In this document: in pieces, positions 8,129-17,123 of the stretch
How the letters are laid out: the number at the start of each line of letters is the position of its first letter
How positions within the stretch are numbered: position 1 is the first letter of the stretch
Assembly: GCA_030734395.1 (NCBI GenBank)
Contig: JAUZTG010000010.1
Coordinates: forward strand, 1 to 17,123
Reading direction: 5' to 3'
Source: Sarocladium kiliense
Taxonomy: Eukaryota > Ascomycota > Sordariomycetes > Hypocreales > Sarocladiaceae
DNA: 17,123 bases
Made by a program: the position numbers and the translations under genes
Notes under the pieces: model-generated
Database searches by the model: none
What the model saw: the letters and a program-made list of their open reading frames with translations, nothing else
Told to the model about the DNA's origin: nothing

Positions 8129-8230
8129 TAGTGAATATGGAATGCGAAATGAGGATTACGAATCTATGAGCAGGATCGATGACTCCTGCCTTGCTGAGTT
8201 TTAACACAGGGAGGGAGGATAATAGTCCGA

Positions 8231-8286
8231 AAGTGGCCATTATCGTTAGTCTATAAGTGGCCTTTGTCGCTTTGTCGCTTTGTCGC
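8231..8286. repeat. Short direct repeats beside the transposase
   Basis: AAGTGGCC occurs at 8231-8238 and 8255-8262, the latter directly followed by three perfect copies of TTTGTCGC (8263-8286). They lie about 100 bp upstream of the transposase start, where a Tc1-like element could carry subterminal transposase-binding repeats. No inverted partner was seen near 7112-7148, so this stays a suggestion. Confidence 0.5.
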
Positions 8287-10534
8287 TTTATCAAGCAGCT
8301 AGGTACACTGTGTGTTATCATGGAATTGCTACTGTGTGGACACAAGTTACAAAGAGCTTTATTGTTCGGAAAGAGGAAGGGACATTTGAACATAACTGTA
8401 TTCCGAAGGAATCAATGTCGAGGACGAGCTTGGGTTGGGATCCGAGAGAGGGGCCTCGTTCGCGATGTGCATAATCTTCGTGCAAGGACGACTGGAACAC
8501 CGGCGCCGTTGGGGTTTGTCTTGGTGACAGTCACGAGGTACAAAATGCCATACTTCGGCATGGCAAAGCTGGGAAACATCACCAGAGCGTCACGCAGTCA
8601 GGTGACGCATTCGTTTAAGAACAGGAGCATTTTGTGCGGTACCAATGGGCCGGGGAGGTAAGAAAAAGTGCCGCGCCTATTACGCCCGCATGATGTCACA
8701 TATGCGATGCTTGTAGCTTGCTGACAATACTCAAGCGGTTCTGCTCTTCCTAACCCGACAAAAGTTGATGCGATATTCCCCTGGAGCATATTTAGGTCAA
8801 TATGGAAGTCCAGAGCGACGAAGAAGGCCTTCCAACGGGCTAAATGCTCTTAAACAAGCTTTATTGCTACCGATCATGTCGGATGAGTCCATTACGTCTC
8901 AGAGCGAAAAATGGGTGAAGTGCGGGGTGGTTGGATTCGTCACAAAGTTGATCAGTCTCCAGGGCCCTTGCCTTGCTATTGGGATTGCAAGATGGCCCTG
9001 AATTGTACATTCCGATGCGCTTCTAAGACCAAGCTATGACGTTCAGCGCAGCACCTCAAGCCGTAAACCGACGTGGATGTAAGAGTGGCTGCTGCGTACG
9101 CATTTTCTCAACTATCGTTTGTAAGGCTCCAGACCAGGGGCGATAAACTTGCAAAGGTGCGCGTGAATGCTAGTACATGAGTCTAGTACACGAGGGCTAT
9201 TACAGGTGCTTATAGCTATACTGTTCTGTAATGGTTCGCGACATCAATGCTACTATCCTAATATAGTATGCGACCTATCTTTGCCAATACAGGTGTTGGA
9301 GCCATATGACAACGAAGGAGATGCCTCCGTGGTGGGGCTTTCCAACAGTTAAGGAGATGCCTCCGTGCGCCACGATGAGCTTTGGCAAAATCAGCGCATC
9401 CCGCGAGTTACCTTGATTCTCCTATGAATTTGCAGAGGCGTAATGTCTTTTTTCGTTAAACAGCAACTTATGTAGGCACTCGCATTCCGGTCTTGATTAT
9501 TAGGACTTCATTTTTTCCGATTTAGCTACGATTGTTTGCTTACAATCGCTGTTCGACCGGAGCACCGCCAGGGGACGGACAGTAGGTATGTCCTCAGTAT
9601 GAATTGCGGGCTCTTGCCGTCAACACCGTGGATGGCCGCGAGGAAACTATCCGGCCTTCCAGTTCTAGTCGGAAGGACAGCCTGGCAATCTCGAATGCAG
9701 GTCGACTTTCCATTCCGAGGCATTGCAGTGCGGGTGAGGCTAGCTCGTCTTAACGAGGCTGACCTGTTGTAGAGGGCTCGCGAGCGCAAACTAACTACTA
9801 TCCTTGTATCAGGTAGAGCATCTGCTTCTGGAAAATTCCGGCTGGTGGGTGGATGGAAAGAGTCCTGGGAGGTGCGACAAATGTTAATGTACGAGAGACC
9901 TGTTCTTGTTCAATGGTGCCTTGTTGTGTGAAGGCATAACGCACGCATTGGAATTCCATCAAGATCCTGCCCTTAGTCACATGTTACGCAGACGAGCGCC
10001 TGAGCAGAGCGCCACGAAAGGGGTCACACATGGCGGGTCAGGGATGTAGGCAGGCTACGACACTGAGATAAGAAGAAGCCCACTCGTGGGTGCTCAGAGG
10101 GACGGCGCAGTTGGCGAGTAGCTGTGATAGCACGACATAGGGCTTGAAAAATGGCATTGAGCTTAACTTGCTCCAAGTCTCACCGTGTTGGTACGTGCCT
10201 TGCAGTGAGAGCAGGAGGCGAGGAGGGTGCCAAGCTAGCAGGCTGATGGCGTCCGTCTATGGCATATAGGCATAACCCACAATGAAACATAAATACGTAC
10301 CTCTCAATGCCCCATAAGCTACTACCACCATCTGGGACGTTTGTTGGTTGATGGTCTCGAGTAAGCGCTTTGCGTGGTTTATTCATCAAACACCAGCATC
10401 GATTCATCTCCTCCTGCCAGCTATTAGGCACTACGGCCGAGTACACAACTCACTGTTTTGAATGCTACGCGTCTCTATCTGATATTAACAGTCTCTTTCT
10501 GACCCTGTGCGGGTGGCAGCACAGGAGATCCACG
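8287..10534. other. Gene-poor spacer between the transposase and the second regulator
   Basis: About 2.2 kb in which all ORFs are short, overlap on both strands and show no recognisable motif (for example 8257-8661 and 9526-9789). It includes an imperfect inverted repeat around 8961-8999 (AGGGCCCTTGC with GCAAGATGGCCCT) and the 17-bp direct repeat listed separately. The last few hundred bases should contain the promoter of the regulator starting at 10535. Confidence 0.5.
9315..9367. repeat. 17-bp direct repeat, 36 bp apart
   Basis: AAGGAGATGCCTCCGTG occurs perfectly at 9315-9331 and 9351-9367. Each copy contains the short palindrome GGAGATGCCTCC (imperfect). The function is unknown. Confidence 0.65.
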
Positions 10535-11917
10535 ATGGTGCCTCCGCACGGCCACAAATCTGCTGGCAAGAGTCAAGAGCACTCCGCGCCAGAACAATTA
10601 ACTCCGCCTCCCGCTAAAGCTCGTCGAGCGATCACGTTCCAAGCCTGCAGAGAATGCCGCAAGAAGCGTGCCAAGGTGCGTAGTATACGCGTTCACAATG
10701 TCCAGAGTGCTCAACGCGTAGTGCCCTATAGTGTGATGGTCAGCAACCATGTCGACGCTGCCAGACCCAAGAAAAACTCGAATGCGTCTACGATACCACG
10801 CTGCGCCGATCGAAAGAGGAGCTGCGCGCGGAGCTCCAAAAATTACGCGATCGACAAGACTCTTTCGACGAGCTCCTGGCCGCCGTGGCTGAGCCAGGGA
10901 TATCCGACCAGGTTCTGGGTCATTTGCACACCGGTCACTCTCCAGGAACCATGTTGTCGTGGGTCAAGGAGGCTCGCAACTCAAACAACACAAACAACAA
11001 TTCGAGCGAGAGCACTCTGCCCACCGTTTCCGACCTCGCGCGTCGCAGGGCTGGCCTTGGAGGCGAGACAAGTTGGGGCGGAACCAGCTCGGGCGCTGCG
11101 GATGAGGGCAGCTACGCTCAGCCCCTGGCGGAATTCGGCCATGAAATTCAACAGCTATCCAGAACCAATACACTTGAATACATACTAGAAGACACGACGA
11201 CATTCACGGGCCTGGAGGAAACTCTGTGGCCACTTGGGGCTCCAACCACGGCAGCTGCATCGGAGAAATGGACCTACCTCACCAGCGATCCTATTCTGAT
11301 CCGCCATCTTATGGCTCTGTAATTTTGCCTGGCAGTACCCGCTGTTTACTTCCCTCAGCCGGGAGCACTTCATGAACGATTTCCACCAGGGTTACCATCG
11401 ATTCTGCTCGCCGTTGCTCGTGAACGCCATGCTTGCCCTGGGCAGCTGCTGGGACGGGCAGTCTAAGTTGCAGAGCAAACTCACTGACCTCGACACATAC
11501 GGCGACCGCTTCTTCGAGGAGAGCGTGAGGCTCCTGGGCGAGTAGTGGACCGTCGCTCCTTAAGCACGGTCCAGGCGTTGGGCCTCATGGCCATGCGGGA
11601 GATGAACCGCGGACGAGACGTCGAGGGACGCTACTATTCTGCTCAGAGTATACGGCTCGCCATTGACATGGGACTACACCGCAAAGTTGACGAGGGTGAC
11701 TGGGATCTGCACTACGTGCAGACCTTGACTTTCTGGGGGGCGTTCTCGTTGGATTCGTGAGTTCCAGGACCACCCTCAACAACCAGCCCATCGTTGATAA
11801 CTGCTAAACCCTGGGCCAAGCCTGCTGTCTCTTGCTTCTGGCTCGCTACCGCAGTATCCTTTCTCTTCACCTCGCCCTCCTACACCCTCCGTACCCTTTA
11901 GCGATTACGGAGCCTGA
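10535..11917 (+). pseudogene. Second Zn(II)2Cys6 transcription factor, frameshifted and truncated
   Basis: Exon 1 (10535-10675) and exon 2 (from 10732) are joined across a 56-bp intron (GTGCGT...TATAG). The zinc cluster is complete: C38-x2-C41-x6-C48-x5-C54-x2-C57-x7-C65. A coiled coil follows (EELRAELQKLRDRQDSFDEL). The regulatory domain begins (DPILIRHLMAL), then an extra A at 11321/11322 makes a TAA at 11320-11322. The frame resumes at 11324 (FAWQYPLFTSLSREHFMNDF, LLVNAMLALGSCWD) and runs to a TAG at 11543-11545. It resumes again at 11545 (LSTVQALGLMAMREMNRGRD, IRLAIDMGLHRK, WGAFSLDS). A 64-bp intron (11757-11820, GTGAGT...CAAG) leads to SLPQYPF and a stop at 11915-11917. The C-terminal half of a typical member is missing. 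It belongs to the same broad class as the regulator at 2980-5199 but is too different to be a recent copy. Confidence 0.75.
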
Positions 11918-13714
11918 CTTTTGTCGCCGGGCAATTCTGCGCCTCTGCCAGAGCAGAAGTTAAGGGGAAAGGAACAATAGAGAAACGCTTTGTGAGATGA
12001 GGGGCGCCCAGGTATGTCGTGCAGAAGTGCAGGATGTCATGCATAGAGTTGACGTCACCAGATCTCTTGCATTCGCTCTTCAGCGTCAAAGTTGCGACAT
12101 GTAAATCTGGCTTTAGGAGGGATGTGAGTCAATCCTTGGTGCGCCCTGACAACCGACTAAGCGCCGTGATATACGGTGTTGGTTTGTGATTCGTTGCTGA
12201 TACGATAGAACACCAAATATGCCCTACCTGGGAATCTTCCCTCTCATTCTGTGAGGCATTTTCACTGGAGAAATCCTACCCGTCTCTCTTAACATTCACT
12301 CCCACGCATGTCTCCCGTTCAACCTAACCAGGCGAAGGGAGCCCAACACCAAACCTCAACAATCGATTGGCTGCAGAAAAGCGGGAAAGAGAATAATTTC
12401 AGCTTCCATCAATGACCTCTTTCTTGTGAATCACGACATCTCTGACTTCTCCTCCATAGTTTCCTCCTGAGCCGAGGAAAAAGCTCCTTCTGAACGACAA
12501 TGTCGCTACTCGCTATCCATCCCAATGGGGACCTTGAGATCATCCAACGCATCCTCAATCTGGCATCCGTCAATTTATTGATAGTGGGGATGTTGATGGT
12601 GCTCCACCTTCCGGGAGTCTAGCCACAGCCCGTTTCACTCGTATGCAGACTGTTCATGTCGACTCAAGACCAGAATTACGCCTTTAATCGATTTGAACAA
12701 GGCATTGTTGAAGAAACTCGTCTTAGAGAACATCTACAGGGGACGGCTACAGCAACGGGAAGAAGCACGGCAAACCGCACTGGCATTGAGATTTTCGTGG
12801 CTCGCTTCGACAGCCCCTCACCATGTTCCAGGAGATCGTGAGGGTGGGTCTTCATTTTGAGGCTCTAGCTCTGTGTGTGTCGGGAGTGTGAGAGCCTTGG
12901 TGGTCGCGTGGGGCTTGCATTCGCTACTCTGATGACTGCTGCTACTTGACAGAGAATTTGGCGCGGCTGTCATCTCTAATGTTTGAGCCTCCAGAGCTTG
13001 ACTCGTGACAACCATCTTGGCGAGACCAGAAATGAGGACATGTGATCTATTTTTAGCAGGGAAGCACAGCTGGGTCAACTTCATATGCAGGGCGAAGGCT
13101 GTGTGACGCTACTTCGGTCGGTTTCTGCTTCATCGCCTCCAGCCGCCGAACCCCTTTGGCAGTCGGGCTGCACTACAACACACTATGATGAGGACGCAAG
13201 AACCTTAGAAGCGAGGGATCACACTCTAGCCCAAGACCTATCACGAAGAATGTTTGAACGAAGGATCGTTACAGTACATGGCCCTGTGTTCTCAAGTTAC
13301 AGCCTTTCATTTCTAGCACCGTATAGTAAAAATAAGCCTATTCCATCGATTTTGTACTTCAAACAAAAGAGAAGTTAAAGAAAGGCTATTTATAGCTCTT
13401 GATCGCTTTCTTCTGAGATGGGTCTATGGTGGGGACGCCCGGTTACGAAAGTAACTCCAAGGACGTCATCTCTTTAAAAAGAACAACATATCGACATTGC
13501 ACCAGTACAGTAGTTTACAGTTCATTGTAAAACAGTCATGGATTTGTCACGCTCGCCAGAACCCTGTGAGACCCTGCAGGACCGCTGAGCCTGGACCCAC
13601 AGCACCAAGTCAATTTAGTAAAATCTGCCCCTGGCCTAGGACTGGGTCTCGATGCTGATATTAAAGGAGCCACCGTCTTCGGTCAGGCATAGACAAGTCT
13701 GCGCCACCGGGATC
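11918..13714. other. Spacer after the second regulator
   Basis: About 1.8 kb without a convincing gene. One plus-strand frame around 12657-12860 reads as a charged, helix-like peptide (LIDLNKALLKKLVLENIYRG, then RLQQREEARQTALALRF) and could be debris of a coding sequence, but it has no clear start or family. Another ORF (13085-13378) shows nothing recognisable. The missing C-terminal half of the second regulator was not found here. Confidence 0.45.
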
Positions 13715-14086
13715 ATGGCAAATCCATCTCCAAAGAAACGAGATCGAACGAAAGAGAACTTCGCCAAGTCATGCAAGTTAGGTGCAGCACGGTTCGACAA
13801 GCTAAATCAGAAGTATAACGCGCGCATCTACCTCCAAGTGCAATGGAGAGGCAGACACTATGAGTACAACTCCGGTCAGGACCATCATTGGCTGAAGATC
13901 GGCAACGAACTGGAAATGATCTACCCATTGCCTGTTCAATGGACGCCAGCAACCTTCGTGAAGGATAGCGAAACACCCGAGAGCTCTTTGCGAGATGAAG
14001 ATTCCGACAGGTCAAGTAGCTTCTGCCATAATCAGAACGACTTTACCTCGTCGTCTTCAGATCAAGAAAAGCTGGATGGGGTGTAA
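13715..14086 (+). CDS. Small MADS-box-like protein (123 aa)
   Basis: The ATG at 13715 (ATCATGG) is preferred to the upstream in-frame ATG at 13652 because the first 21 residues look non-coding. The N-terminal 55 residues resemble a degenerate MADS (SRF-type) DNA-binding domain: a basic start (PSPKKRDRTKENFAKSCKLG), a short helix (ARFDKLNQKY) and a beta-strand pair (ARIYLQVQWRGRHYEYNSG), comparable to the R-K-x-T-x-x-K-K, E-L and V-x-x-x-x-G-R-x-x-x-Y pattern of that family. The tail is acidic and Ser-rich (EDSDRSSS, TSSSSDQEKLDG), as in activation-domain-like regions. MADS proteins normally dimerise on CArG boxes. The canonical core is weak here, so this is a cautious assignment. It is a single exon and stands alone. 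Confidence 0.5.
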   Translation: MANPSPKKRDRTKENFAKSCKLGAARFDKLNQKYNARIYLQVQWRGRHYEYNSGQDHHWLKIGNELEMIYPLPVQWTPATFVKDSETPESSLRDEDSDRSSSFCHNQNDFTSSSSDQEKLDGV

Positions 14087-14794
14087 CGCGTATTCGGGGT
14101 GGAACAAAGCATAACCGCGTAAGAGCTGAGCAATGAAGACGGTAGACTTCAAGATTACCTTCCTCTTGAATTGGCTAGAGGACATCCACTATGCCGTTTC
14201 CAGACCCAGTGTGCTTCGAAGGTTGGGACTTGACCGGTGACGAATTAAAGCCTGCCAATCCTGATAGCTTTGCAAGTACTACATAAGCGATGAAATCCAT
14301 GAAAACTGTCCCCCGGCGGATTACCGCTGGCCTCGATCAAATTATTGATTGCTACGATGACGTCTCTTCACCAATTTCTTTTCAAGAAAACCGCTCCGTC
14401 TGTCCGCCCTGACCAGAGTGTTGTTAGCGTTTCGGTATGTAAACGAAGTGGGTAGGGTGGTTGCTAGATCAAGGGTAGCGGAGGGCAGGCAGCGGAGGGC
14501 AGGCAGCGGAGAGCAGGCAGCAACGATAATTCGCCATTAGGGAGCTACAGTACTACAATTGATGCATCAAAAGAAAGGAAGCCTTCAGCTCGCTCTAGCC
14601 ATGATATTGACAATAACCACTTTCCACTGCACGGGCAGGCACACGGTCCCCAATTCAGCCTGCCTGATCCATGCTCTCTATGCCCTTCTCTAGGAGCGCG
14701 AGTGACTCACATGTCAACGTAGTCTGAGTTTGTCATGGCACTTAACTCGACCAATCCCGACTCAGGGCGCAACAGTGGACCCACCCCTGACAGC
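14087..14794. other. Spacer between the MADS-like gene and arm B
   Basis: No gene is supported. It contains the 14-bp tandem repeat at 14477-14518. The ORF beginning at 14735 runs into arm B and is mainly antisense to the duplicated 121-aa gene and its flank, so it is not taken as a gene. Confidence 0.5.
14477..14518. repeat. 14-bp tandem repeat, three copies
   Basis: The unit AGCGGAGGGCAGGC occurs three times in a row. The third copy has one change (GAGAG for GAGGG). Confidence 0.8.
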
Positions 14795-15604
14795 TCGCTC
14801 TTTTCAGTAGCCATCCCCGAGGTCGAGCTCGCCAAGCTACAGTTTTACAATTCGCCTCGCCACGGAACTGCCCTCGAGAAGGGATTTTGCGACACAGAGG
14901 GGAACCAGCAGCGACACAGGGAACCACAGGACTATTTGAGGCACAAAAAGCTGGCGGACCATAGCGATAGACGAACCTGGCAATTTGCTACATCCAACAG
15001 CGAGCGAAACCATAACCATCCCCAGCACCATGCCCGCCAGGCCAACTGTAATCGGTCAACGAGGACTTCTCCACGGCGTTGGAGCCTTTACTTCATACAT
15101 TCGAATCATCTCCATCGTCTTGGGACAACGGGATCTGATTCGTACAATCACCAGAAATCGGTTGCGCAGCGCCTATTCCACAGCTCCTCGTATGGTGGGA
15201 CAAAGTAGCCACTAGCCACGGCTGATGGCACTCATCGCATAGAGAGTGTTGTTTTTTCCTATGACGACTTAACGACTTGGCGTTCCAAGTGCGGCCACAA
15301 CAGCGCGTCAGACCGCACGAGTGGGTGTTTCTCTTCCCAACCACCAGACTGCCACAGGACGAACAAGGCATGTGTGGAAGAGCTAGGTGCCTCGCGAAGG
15401 AGCCTTTATGGAACGCTTCATTGCAGCGTGGACATCTTCGATCAGCTTTTGAGTTCATATTGTAGAGCAGGGAGTTAAGGATTCAGATCAGCAGTAGGCG
15501 ACGATGAAAGAGAATAAGATGACTGAAGAGAGCACTGGGCACAATATAAGTATCCTGCAAACATTGACCAAGTAGCTAGGATCCTGGGTATGACAGACTC
15601 TTGC
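14795..15604 (-). repeat. Arm B of the long inverted duplication (about 0.81 kb)
   Basis: Its reverse complement matches 1483-2339. The gene-bearing half (15093-15604) aligns almost gap-free. The other half differs by indels: arm B lacks the doubled TGTGCCTCAAATAATC and has its own CTGTGGTTCC insertion near 14925-14935. The arms point toward each other across about 12.5 kb. Confidence 0.9.
15093..15458 (-). CDS. 121-aa four-unit Cys/His zinc-binding protein, copy B
   Basis: Same length and layout as copy A at 1630-1995. Eight residues differ: R18K, T60A, F72S, I97A, S100P, H113Q, A115D and P118S. Only one of these touches a His, and it lies in the tail outside the four metal-binding units. 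Five of the eight changes fall in the last 25 residues, so the metal-binding core is the better conserved part. Both the ATG and the stop codon position are retained, as are about 150 bp upstream, so both copies may share a promoter. It is otherwise unidentified. Confidence 0.6.
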   Translation of the reverse strand: MNSKADRRCPRCNEAFHKGSFARHLALPHMPCSSCGSLVVGKRNTHSCGLTRCCGRTWNAKSLSRHRKKQHSLCDECHQPWLVATLSHHTRSCGIGAAQPISGDCTNQIPLSQDDGDDSNV

Positions 15605-16156
15605 CGCACAGCATCTTATGTAACTGGATCCGTGTAGCACAGAGCGAGGGTCGTTCAGCTATATTTGTCCGCAACCTGAATACAGTGCCGTAAGAGTGGG
15701 CCCCAATCCCCGCTGTACGCCACTTCTTTCACTCCCCCTTTGTCCCTTGCCCGACCCCGTTGGAACCCTCATTGTCATTCTGCTCCATCGCCGCGAGAAT
15801 CGCGTGGCCTTTCGGCCATATCCTCCGGGGTGACTGTGAGGTTTAGCGAAGGACGGCACAAATGGTCTTCACAATAGTGGCGTACGCTTTAGCCCATAAC
15901 TGTACTGGAAGTTCTCACGGCTTGCCCATTCTTGCTTGATCATCTTTGCCTTACTGCTATTCGAAGATTGAGCGCTAGATGCAGGTTGCTTCGGACTTCG
16001 CAAGCATTACATTGCATTTGTAACGCGGTAGAATTGGCGGAGTTGACAAACCGTAAAGGTCGAAGCAGGGTCGCTAGCCTCTGGACTCACGTCCAATGCA
16101 TGACCCATAGATGTCGTTTTCTGCAAAGCTATCGGGTGTGAGAAGCGGCGTTGTCC

Positions 16157-16575
16157 GTGCTATTTTGAGGGCATGGCACACTGTTCAGACACGGCAGGAG
16201 CGCCGGGCGACCCTGCCTGGACCTGAATGTGAAACTAGATGCTGTTCCCTCGTTGTTGGCACCAAATGCTGGCAAAATGCTGTGACACTGCCTTTGGTGT
16301 GATGAAGGCTGGTGACCTGGCAGTCGTTGTCTACTCTGACACTGGATGTTGCCATTGTGCCACAGAGAGCGCTTGTGGCTGTTTGTGGCTTCAGAAGTGG
16401 GTTCCGCACAGAGCCGCGCCTGTAATCATGAGAAGATGAACAATGGCAAGCTCACGGTCAAAAGTCCAAAGGTTTCCAGGTACAGGGCAAAAAAGAACCT
16501 TGGATAAAGCAGGCTGGACCCATAGGGTAAAGCAGCATCCTGGGTAAATGAGAGCCCATGCCCTCAAAATAGCAC
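16157..16575. mobile_element. Possible small element bounded by 20-bp inverted repeats
   Basis: GTGCTATTTTGAGGGCATGG at 16157-16176 is repeated as its perfect reverse complement at 16556-16575, enclosing 379 bp. No protein is encoded in between. The size and perfect ends suit a miniature inverted-repeat element, but I see no clear target-site duplication just outside. Confidence 0.4.
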
Positions 16576-17012
16576 ATGCAATGATGTCAGAGTGGGGTCA
16601 AACTAACTTACTGGTCAGCCAGCGAAGTTTAGTCTGGTCCCCGCTACGTGTTTAGTCACGGCTTGACTCGACCCAACGGAGTAGGAGCTTGCAGGCTGTA
16701 ACTGCAACAGGATTCAGCCTTCCCTTGTCGGTGCAGAATGCGGCAAGCTGCAATGCAGGAACCTAGCACAGTTTCCAGCATTTCTTTTCTTGTCGCTGTA
16801 GAATTCAGCGACGCTATGATGCAAAATCGTGAAGCACCCTGGTGCGGCGTGTCACCACACATCCCACCATCTCATTGATTGTGATATATAGGCCACTTCC
16901 GATTCGTGCGGATGAACATCGGGAGGGCGTCCCCGCAATCGTCGGCCCCATCGGCTCGGGCGGCTCGTCATGGATGACTAAGACTCCGCATACGACTGGC
17001 GGCCAATACATG

Positions 17013-17051
17013 GGCGCCCGGCCGCCCATTTAATATCGCGCGCCGGGCGCC
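17013..17051. repeat. GC-rich hairpin followed by T5
   Basis: The arms GGCGCCCGGC (17013-17022) and GCCGGGCGCC (17042-17051) are perfect complements with a 19-base loop, directly followed by TTTTT. It looks like a terminator in form, but in a fungal genome that meaning does not carry over, apart from T runs ending RNA polymerase III transcripts. Confidence 0.5.
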
Positions 17052-17123
17052 TTTTTCTGACTAAGCACACTCCGAACGCTGGACACCAACTCGGCTTGGA
17101 GGAACATGACACACACCTTTGTT

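Larger units (their letters stand above)
15605..17123. other. Right-hand spacer
   Basis: About 1.5 kb with only short, mutually overlapping ORFs. None has a recognisable motif. It holds the 20-bp inverted repeat at 16157/16575 and a GC-rich hairpin at 17013-17051. Base composition becomes more GC-rich after about 16900. Confidence 0.45.

Noticed and set aside
14735..15208. 157-aa plus-strand ORF across arm B
   Set aside because: Its second half is antisense to the duplicated 121-aa gene, and its first part is frameshifted relative to arm A.
1483..15604. A Starship-type giant element
   Set aside because: No tyrosine-recombinase captain gene or other typical cargo was recognised, and the inverted arms do not fit such elements.

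Overview
The window reads as nuclear DNA of a filamentous ascomycete (Pezizomycotina), in an accessory, repeat-rich and partly decaying region. The grounds are two Zn(II)2Cys6 regulators of fungal type with short GT-AG introns of about 54-75 bp, a fungal-style MYND zinc-finger protein, a Tc1/mariner-type transposase remnant, a 433-aa protein of a kind I recall only from uncharacterised ascomycete families, and long gene-poor spacers. No tRNA, rRNA or CRISPR array was recognised.

Layout. 1-165: probable 3' end of a gene entering from the left. 242-793 (-): MYND protein. 794-1482: spacer with two perfect hairpins. 1483-2339: arm A of a long inverted duplication, carrying a 121-aa four-unit Cys/His protein. 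2980-5199 (-): five-exon Zn2Cys6 regulator. All exon phases fit across about 655 codons, but one TGA sits exactly at the fourth zinc-ligand cysteine. 5200-5809: divergent promoter region holding 309 bp of an almost perfect 16-bp repeat (A plus fifteen C). 5810-7111 (+): 433-aa nuclear-looking protein of unknown function. 7149-8128 (-): Tc1/mariner-like transposase with one frameshift. 8129-10534: spacer. 10535-11917 (+): a second Zn2Cys6 regulator with an intact zinc cluster but two frameshifts and a truncated end. 13715-14086 (+): small protein with a faint MADS-box look. 14795-15604: arm B of the inverted duplication, with the second copy of the 121-aa gene. 15605-17123: spacer with a 20-bp inverted repeat bounding about 420 bp and a GC-rich hairpin.

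How it fits together. The two arms face each other across about 12.5 kb that holds both damaged regulators, the 433-aa gene, the transposase and the MADS-like gene. The 121-aa gene is open in both arms, with all its Cys/His ligands kept, although the flanking arm sequence has taken indels. The arms could act as a substrate for inversion of the interval. I see no metabolic cluster or defence system. The points most worth checking are the C15A array between two divergent genes, the TGA at a zinc ligand, and the duplicated Cys/His mini-protein.
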